DNA of 64,000 nucleotides. Origin: Listeria grandensis FSL F6-0971. GTDB taxonomy: Bacteria > Bacillota > Bacilli > Lactobacillales > Listeriaceae. The DNA lies in NCBI RefSeq assembly GCF_000525835.1, contig NZ_AODD01000006.1, positions 81,793-145,792 on the forward strand, read 5' to 3'. Shown piece after piece: positions 57,708 to 64,000 of the stretch. The notes under the pieces were generated by a model. The model did no database searches. It saw nothing but the letters and a program-made list of their open reading frames with translations, and was not told where the DNA came from. Within the stretch, counting starts at the first letter, position 1. Each line of letters begins with the position of its first letter. The translations under genes and the position numbers were made by a program.

Positions 57708-60219
57708 TTGAAGAAACTACTTTTTACGTTACTTATTGTTGCTTTATGTTCGGTTTATGTGAAGGAGGTTCAGGCGGTATCAGAGGCGAAAACGATAGAT
57801 ATGAGTGGAATTGTAACCGCTAACAATAGGGGCTTGGCGGACCAAAATGCTTCTCGTTGGAATGATCTGATGCGACAGCTTGATAGCACGCAACACACGA
57901 CGATTTATGTTCCTAAAGGGGTGTATTATTTTAGCCAGACATTGGGGATACCATCCAATGTGACGGTGACTGGAGAGAAGAATGCAGAGGGAGTGAGCGA
58001 GTCTTCGTTAGTTTTTACTCAAGTGGTTCGTGGGATTGCGACGCGTTTTCCATTGAATGAAATGAAAGCGCATACGATTAGTCTGGAGAATTTACAAATA
58101 AGCTATACTGACGACGCATCAGATGAGAGATCTGGAACGCTTATCGACTTTGGCGCGGGCTACGAAGAGAAGAATTACGAGGATTATCAAGTTCTGGATA
58201 CGTTGAACATCGAGAATTGCGTGATTGATGCGAAGAAAAAGGGAAATTCCACGGTTTACCTTGGTAGAGTAACGAACGCCACGATTACGCACAACATCAT
58301 CAAGAATTCAGGTTTGCAAAATGGCATCGGGCTGGAATTTTCCAAGAATGTGCGAATTTATGATAACGATTTGTCGGATCTTGGCAGGTCTGGGATTCAG
58401 ATGTATAAATTTAATGGCAGTAAGGCGGAACCGATTGTTATCGAGAAAAATCGGATTACAAATTGGATGCAGCGCTATGGATATGCGCATTTTAAGACGA
58501 AATATGAAGCGGGCATTCCAGTGGATGTGATGAATGATTCGGGAATTGACAGTTATGGACCACAAAATGAGAATTTCATCATTAAAGATAATGTTTTGAC
58601 GGCTGGTCAGGTTAATAGTGAGAATCCAAACAACACGAAAATTAGAATGGATTATAGTGAGAAAGTATATCCAGAAAATATGATTTTCTATACGGGGATT
58701 CGTTTGTGCGGTGTCACGGATGCGCTTGTGACAGGGAATCAGGTGGATTTAAAGGGACGCGATATTTTCACGATGGTCTACATCAATAGTCGGGAGAAAG
58801 AGGATAGTACAGGGATAATTTCAACGAAGCCAAGCAATATTTCGATCGACCAAAATAAATTCCAAGCGGAGGGAAATGTTCGCTACCCAGTTCGCATTTT
58901 TGAAGGGGATGTGGCTGCGAATGATAAGGAAAAAGGGGTATCGTTCACGAAGAATGACTTTTTGATGGAAGGAAAACTTGTAAACAATGGTTATTATTCC
59001 TTTTTCACGATTAGTTCGGCTACGAAGAGGCTGTTGCTGATTGGAAATACACTCACGATGGGGACGCGGATGGATCATTTGGTTTCGGTCAGCGATGTTG
59101 CATACAACGGTACGCAAGTGAAGCTGGATGAGTTAGTTGCTGTGAATAACACGCGAAATGGTGCGCTGGAAAATACGGTGCGTGGGAATATCGGCATGAC
59201 TGACTACGCTTACTTTGTTCAGGATAAGCCACTTTTCACGAACACAAATCTCTACACTGGGCAATATCGTGAGCCGGTTTGGAAGATCCGACTTTTGAAA
59301 AATTCTCAGGTGGTGAAGCAAGCAGATACAGATGTAGTTACCAAAACCTATACTTTTAAAGGGTTAGATACGCTCGTGGTGAATGATGGTAGTAAGTACG
59401 AGCTCGTCGGTGTGAATGAGAGTTATCAAGAAGTGATTCGGATACCGCTTACAGTGCGCTCTTTGCTGGATGTTCCGGCCTATATTATCGGGACGAATGA
59501 ATATACTGGGACATACGGTTCAACAATTACTAGAGTGCGGCTTTTTAAGGATAATGTGGTGATCAAGCAGGCAGATACGGACGGGGAAAACTATACGCTA
59601 AAAGAGATGAGAAGTTTGATTCAAAATGATGGAAGCAAGTATGAAATGGTAGGTTTGGATAAAAATTTCGCAGAGGTAATCCGTGTGCCGCTGGAAGTAA
59701 AATCGGTCTTGGATGTTCCGGAATACACAGTTGGGCAGAAGGAATTTAGTGGAGGATACCGAGATAATATCCGAGTCGTTCGGCTGATGAAGGATGGCAA
59801 AGCTGTGAAGCAAGCAGATATCGACGCGACAACACAAAAATTATACATTAAAGGGATTAGAGAATATCATATTGGCAGATGGAGCTAAATATGAGGTAGT
59901 GGGATTTGATGCGACGTACAAAGAAGTAGTTCGTATCGATTTGAAAGTGAACGTGTTAAAGGTCGGGGTTACCCAGAATGTTTACACGCTCGGTACTAGT
60001 GAAAATAAGGGGAGCTATGAGGGGCCAATTTTGCGGGTGCGTTTGCTCAAAAATAATATACCCGTTAAACAGGCCGATATGGATCAAGTTTCCCAAACAT
60101 ACGTGTTAAAAGGCTTGGATGCGATCGTGAAAAATGATGGAAGTAAGTATGAATTGGTGGGGATTGATGAATATTTTAAGGAGATTGTTAGAGTAGATTT
60201 TGTTGTGGACGGCCTGTAA
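57708..60219 (+). pseudogene. Secreted beta-helix protein with Ig-like repeats (frame broken by +1 G)
   Basis: A secreted protein of about 836 residues once repaired. TTG 57708 is preferred, as AGGGAGG lies 9 bp upstream and overlaps the ATG at 57699; it gives a typical signal peptide ending VQA. Residues 30-480 form a right-handed parallel beta-helix of the pectate-lyase type, with repeated N-x-I-x-x-N coils (NCVIDA, NIIKN, NDLSD, NRITN). Four Ig-like modules of about 75 residues follow (KIRLLKNSQVVKQADTD, NDGSKYELVGV). A GGG at 59853-59855 breaks the third module; deleting one G restores it. It may cleave or bind a polysaccharide. No cell-wall anchor is seen. Confidence 0.75.
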
Positions 60220-60232
60220 AAATATAGACGGA

Positions 60233-60272
60233 ATGGGGTTTTCATAGTTATATGGAAATCCTTTTTTTTTTA
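60233..60272 (+). terminator. Terminator after the beta-helix gene
   Basis: GGGGTTTTCATA pairs with TATGGAAATCC (with G-U pairs) around GTTA, followed by a run of ten T. Confidence 0.8.
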
Positions 60273-60417
60273 AAACAACAAATGTGTCAAAAAATACATA
60301 ATTATATATATGTAGAGGAGAATTTTTTACTTTTTGCAACTTATATGTATGGTATGATTCGTTTGTGGTGCTACTCGTATTGTGAGACGTACCGGAAATG
60401 AGGAGGGAAAGACAACA

Positions 60418-60516
60418 ATGATGATTAAAAAAATTGGGGTGGCGACTGCTAGACATCACTACAGATTAGCTGAAATTGGGCAGAATGATATGATTTTAAA
60501 AATATCTAGGCAATGA
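60418..60516 (+). pseudogene. Short remnant or leader ORF
   Basis: A 32-codon frame with a very good ribosome site (GAGGAGGG, 9 bp) reading KKIGVATARHHYRLAEIGQ, then a stop. The start resembles the beginning of a signal peptide; it may be the surviving start of a deleted surface-protein gene. The remaining sequence 60517-60702 holds nothing recognisable. Confidence 0.3.
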
Positions 60517-60702
60517 GTGAAAGGTTAGCTTATAGTGGGAAATAATATTGGAAAAACGAATACGAGATTAGAAATGACATCTTTAACATGTATATGACCA
60601 AGAGCTATTAATGTGTCACGATAAAAGATTGCTGATTTAACGATTTTTTACGTGTACATTAAATATAACTACTCAAATGAGCAAAAAATGGAGGATTTAC
60701 AA

Positions 60703-63700
60703 ATGAGCAAAAACATCGTCAAAATTGTGGCAGGAGGCATGATTGTATCAGCCGTATTAACTGGAAACACAAGCGTGCCGTACAATGTAATGAAGGGACC
60801 TATCGTGCTAGCGGCAACAAATGCACAAGGTGTTCCGAAACCACCAGTGGAGGTAATTAGTCTTCAAAATGGTAGTTTTGAACAACCAGCCGTGTCTTAT
60901 GGAACTTGGAAAACACTGGATCAATCAGAAGTTCCAGGATGGAATACAACAGGATCAGATGGCTTAATCGAGATCCAGAATCATTTTGAAAACAGAGAAG
61001 CAGCGGATGGAGAACAATATGTGGAGCTAAATGCATATGAAGCTTCTGGTTTATATCAGGACATAATCACGACACCAGGGGCAAAAGTGAGATGGCGAGT
61101 TGCGCATCGTGGGCGGTTGACAACGGATACTGCAACCGTTAAATTTGGAACACCTGATGATTTAAAAATAATCGAAACGATGACGACTTCAAAAGAGGCT
61201 TGGAAAACTTATTCGGGGACGTATACCATTCCAGCAGGACAAACAACTACACGGTTCCAATTTGAAGCCGTAGGTGGAGATCCTAGAAATGGGAATTTAC
61301 TGGATAATATCGTATTTGCCACGCAATCCTTCATTACTCTAGATGGAAAAGTAGACCAAACTTCTGTGAAAGAAAACAAAATTGCGACCTACTCTTTCGA
61401 CGCCAAAAATGAAGGCGGTATGGCATCACAAAATACAGAGTTATCGATTCTGATTTCGGAAGAAGTGACTCTCGTTTCATCTGATGTCATGGTGGACGGC
61501 GTATCGATTGCTGGCTCTTATGACAGTAGTACTCGTACACTATCGATCCCGCTTGAAAGTGTGGGTGAGGGCGCAACAAAGCATGTGACATTTGACGTGA
61601 AGGGCGCAGTTGTAGCCGACGATATCACTACACAAGCGACAGTGACACATCAAGATCAAGGCTTTACAGATGAAGACTATATAAATTACTCGAACGACGT
61701 CACGTTGAAGGTGATCGCGAACCATGTGCCAACCATTGAAGCATCAGATCATACCGTGAAAAAAGGGGGCACATTTAATCCTCTTACAGACGTGAGCGCA
61801 GTGGATCAAGAAGATGGTAACCTAACGAGTAGCGTGAAAGTAACAGAAAATGATGTCGATACTTCACAAGTCGGTACGTACCATGTGACGTATAGCGTGA
61901 CGGATTCTGACGGCAATGTCACGACGAAAACGATTGCGGTGACGGTGACGAGTAATGATGCGCCGGTTATTAACGCAACGGACGTGACGCTGAAAAAAGG
62001 GGAACAATTTGTGCCGACAGCGGGTGTGAGTGCGAGCGATACGGAAGATGGCGACGTAACGGCTGACATCCAAGTGACGGCGAACGATGTGGATACAACA
62101 CAAGTTGGGACGTATCATGTGACATATAGCGTGACGGATTCTGACGGCAATACGACGACAAAAACGATTACGGTGACAGTGACAAGTAATGATGCACCGG
62201 TCATTACAGCGGCAAATAAGACCGTGAAAAAAGGTGGTACGCTTGATCTGGAAGCCGGTGTGAGTGCGACGGATGCAGAGGATGGTAATCTGACAAGCCA
62301 AATCACGATCACGGCGAATGATGTGGATACGTCGAAAGTGGGAACGTATCATGTGACGTATAGCGTGACGGATTCTGATGGCAACACGACGACCAAAACG
62401 ATTACGGTGACAGTGACGAGTAATGATGCGCCAGTCATTACAGCGGCAAATAAGACCGTGAAAAAAGGTGGCACGCTTGATCTGGAAGCCGGTGTGAGCG
62501 CGACGGATACTGAAGATGGTAATCTGACAAGCCAAATCACGATTACGGCCAATGATGTGGATACGTCGAAAGTTGGGACGTATCATGTGACGTATAGCGT
62601 GACGGATTCGGACGGCAACACGACGACCAAAACGATTACGGTGATAGTGACGAGTAATGATGCACCAGTCATTACAGCGGCAAATAAGACCGTGAAAAAA
62701 GGTGGCACGCTTGATCTGGAAGCCGGTGTGAGCGCGACGGATACTGAAGATGGTAATCTGACAAGCCAAATCACGATCACGGCAAACGATGTGGACACGT
62801 CGAAAGTGGGAACGTATCATGTGACGTATAGCGTGACGGATTCTGACGGCAACACGACGACCAAAACAATCACCGTGACGGTGACGAGTAATGATGCACC
62901 GGTGATTTCGGCAACAGATCAGACATTGAAAAAGGGAGGTACGTTTAGCCCATACGCAGATGTGACGGCAAGTGACACGGAAGATGGCGATATGACACTG
63001 GCTGTCGAGGTAACCGCGAATGATGTGGATACGTCGAAAGTCGGCACGTACCACGTGACATATAGTGCGACGGATTCCGACGGCAACACAACAACGAAGA
63101 CGATTACCGTGACGGTGACTAGCAACGATGCACCAGTTATCCAAGCGTCCAACATCACGATGCGTGTCAATAAAGCCTTCGACGTGAACAATGCTGTGAC
63201 AGCGAGCGATACGGAAGATGGCGATATCACTAGCAAAATCCAAGTCACAGCGAATAATGTCAATGTAGCCAAAGCAGGCGTGTATCACGTGACGTACAGT
63301 GTGACGGATTCCGACAATAACACGACGACGAAAACGATTACCGTGACCGTGTTGACGGATGACGCGCCGATTTTGACAACGAGTGATGTGTATTTAAAAG
63401 TGGGCGACACGTTTGAACCGCTGGCAGGTATTACCGCGAATGACACCGAAGATGGCAACCTCACGAATAAGATCAAGGTAGAGACGAACACGGTAGACAT
63501 GACGCAAGCGGGCACGTATGCTGTTTCTTATAGCGTGACGGATTCCGATGGCAATAAAACCACAATCCAACGCCACGTCTATGTCCGCACGAACGACAAA
63601 CCAGTAATCCACGCGACAGACCAAACATTCAAAGCTGGACACACTTTTGATCCGATGGCAGGTATGTCCGCAAGCGACACAGAAGACGGCGATGTGACAG

Positions 63701-64000
63701 GAGACGTGACGATTACAGCGAATGACGTCGATGCGACTCAAGCAGGCACCTACCACGTGACCTACAGCGTGAAGGACAGCGATAACAACGTGACGACGAA
63801 AACGATCACGGTGACCGTTTTAACCAATGAGAAACCAGTCATCACGGCAAGCGATATCACGCAAAAAGCCCATCGTTCATTAGATCCACTGGCAGGTGTG
63901 AGCGCCGAGGACCTCGAAGATGGCGATCTTACTTCGAATATCCAAGTGGTGGCGAATGATGTGAACATCGATGTGCCCGGCGAGTACCATATCACATACA
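60703..64000 (+). CDS. Giant DUF5011-repeat surface adhesin (partial, runs off the window)
   Basis: An open frame of 1099 codons with no stop before the window end. ATG 60703 follows GGAGG. A signal peptide (about 1-38, ending VLAA) is followed by a beta-sandwich domain (about 50-205, NGSFEQPAV ... GLYQDIITTPGA ... NLLDNIVFA) like galactose-binding or DUF642-type modules, then a DUF11-like domain (about 210-340), then ten tandem 78-residue DUF5011-type Ig-like units from about 61729, each with a VGTYHVTYSVTDSDGN core. Anchor signals would lie beyond the window. An extended stalk with a binding tip is the likely form. Confidence 0.88.
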   Translation, partial: MSKNIVKIVAGGMIVSAVLTGNTSVPYNVMKGPIVLAATNAQGVPKPPVEVISLQNGSFEQPAVSYGTWKTLDQSEVPGWNTTGSDGLIEIQNHFENREAADGEQYVELNAYEASGLYQDIITTPGAKVRWRVAHRGRLTTDTATVKFGTPDDLKIIETMTTSKEAWKTYSGTYTIPAGQTTTRFQFEAVGGDPRNGNLLDNIVFATQSFITLDGKVDQTSVKENKIATYSFDAKNEGGMASQNTELSILISEEVTLVSSDVMVDGVSIAGSYDSSTRTLSIPLESVGEGATKHVTFDVKGAVVADDITTQATVTHQDQGFTDEDYINYSNDVTLKVIANHVPTIEASDHTVKKGGTFNPLTDVSAVDQEDGNLTSSVKVTENDVDTSQVGTYHVTYSVTDSDGNVTTKTIAVTVTSNDAPVINATDVTLKKGEQFVPTAGVSASDTEDGDVTADIQVTANDVDTTQVGTYHVTYSVTDSDGNTTTKTITVTVTSNDAPVITAANKTVKKGGTLDLEAGVSATDAEDGNLTSQITITANDVDTSKVGTYHVTYSVTDSDGNTTTKTITVTVTSNDAPVITAANKTVKKGGTLDLEAGVSATDTEDGNLTSQITITANDVDTSKVGTYHVTYSVTDSDGNTTTKTITVIVTSNDAPVITAANKTVKKGGTLDLEAGVSATDTEDGNLTSQITITANDVDTSKVGTYHVTYSVTDSDGNTTTKTITVTVTSNDAPVISATDQTLKKGGTFSPYADVTASDTEDGDMTLAVEVTANDVDTSKVGTYHVTYSATDSDGNTTTKTITVTVTSNDAPVIQASNITMRVNKAFDVNNAVTASDTEDGDITSKIQVTANNVNVAKAGVYHVTYSVTDSDNNTTTKTITVTVLTDDAPILTTSDVYLKVGDTFEPLAGITANDTEDGNLTNKIKVETNTVDMTQAGTYAVSYSVTDSDGNKTTIQRHVYVRTNDKPVIHATDQTFKAGHTFDPMAGMSASDTEDGDVTGDVTITANDVDATQAGTYHVTYSVKDSDNNVTTKTITVTVLTNEKPVITASDITQKAHRSLDPLAGVSAEDLEDGDLTSNIQVVANDVNIDVPGEYHITY
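61729..64000 (+). repeat. 234-bp tandem repeats encoding DUF5011 units
   Basis: The GATGTGGATAC...GGxACGTATCATGTGAC block recurs every 234 bp (for example near 62091, 62325, 62559, 62793 and 63027). Units three to five (about 62190-62880) are nearly identical, while the outer units diverge, which suggests recent amplification from the middle. Confidence 0.88.

Noticed and set aside
61864..63288. Long antisense open frame of 474 codons opposite the DUF5011 repeats
   Set aside because: It is a repeat-driven shadow: the plus strand has a signal peptide, ribosome site and clear domains, while the antisense product is a low-complexity His/Arg/Ile sequence with the same 78-codon period.

Overview
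The window looks like chromosomal DNA of a Listeria species outside the L. monocytogenes group. Four things suggest this, and all rest on remembered families and gene order, not a search. The gdhA, his operon, divergent hisJ, guanine permease and bglA/gntR order is Listeria-like. The type I-B cas operon has a repeat whose 3' end (ATGAAATGTAAAT-like) resembles the Listeria I-B repeat. There are Listeria-type secreted PA14, Cry1Ac-D-VI-like and DUF5011 adhesins. Codon use and Shine-Dalgarno sites are those of a low-to-medium GC Firmicute.

Layout. 1-4000: tail of a Crp/Fnr-like regulator, a large repeat adhesin, and a relic of a second adhesin 3' end. 4007-16553: one long exopolysaccharide/capsule operon on the plus strand (lipoprotein, Wzz-like and BY-kinase pair, PglF-type dehydratase, glycosyltransferases, UDP-HexNAc dehydrogenase, PglC-type initiating transferase, PglE-type aminotransferase, Wzy, acetyltransferase, and a Wzx flippase fused to a PglD-type acetyltransferase). 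Together these could make and export a polymer whose first sugar is a bacillosamine-type diacetamido sugar. 16593-21247: gdhA, a 2OG-Fe dioxygenase with two small genes, then hisC. 21263-27651: the his operon (Z-G-D-B-H-A-F-I-E-C), with divergent hisJ. 28752-30230: guanine/hypoxanthine permease behind a purine riboswitch. 30605-31054: secreted peptide and small membrane protein. 31510-33675: bglA and its GntR regulator. 33785-38876: two-component system and ABC-2 exporter. 38834-39402: Doc toxin and antitoxin. 39555-41583: the two halves of a ThrE-type exporter, separated by about 820 bp of structured repeats. 41756-43981: YdbC, esterase, quinone reductase, zinc ribbon protein. 44561-54770: complete type I-B cas operon (cas6-8b1-7-5-3-4-1-2), leader and CRISPR array of 21 perfect repeats plus one degenerate terminal repeat and a decayed relic. 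54859-57450: flavoprotein and an rRNA methyltransferase. 57708-64000: a secreted beta-helix protein and the start of a giant DUF5011 adhesin that runs off the window.

A feature of this particular sequence is the number of single-base indels that break otherwise intact genes: the adhesin twice, wzy, hisA twice, cas1, cas2 and the beta-helix protein. All but one lie in homopolymer runs of three or more bases, and the exception (wzy) is best explained by loss of one G of a GG pair. Each is repaired by changing the run length by one or two bases. This pattern is more like sequencing or assembly error than biological decay, so the broken entries should be read as probably intact genes until resequenced.
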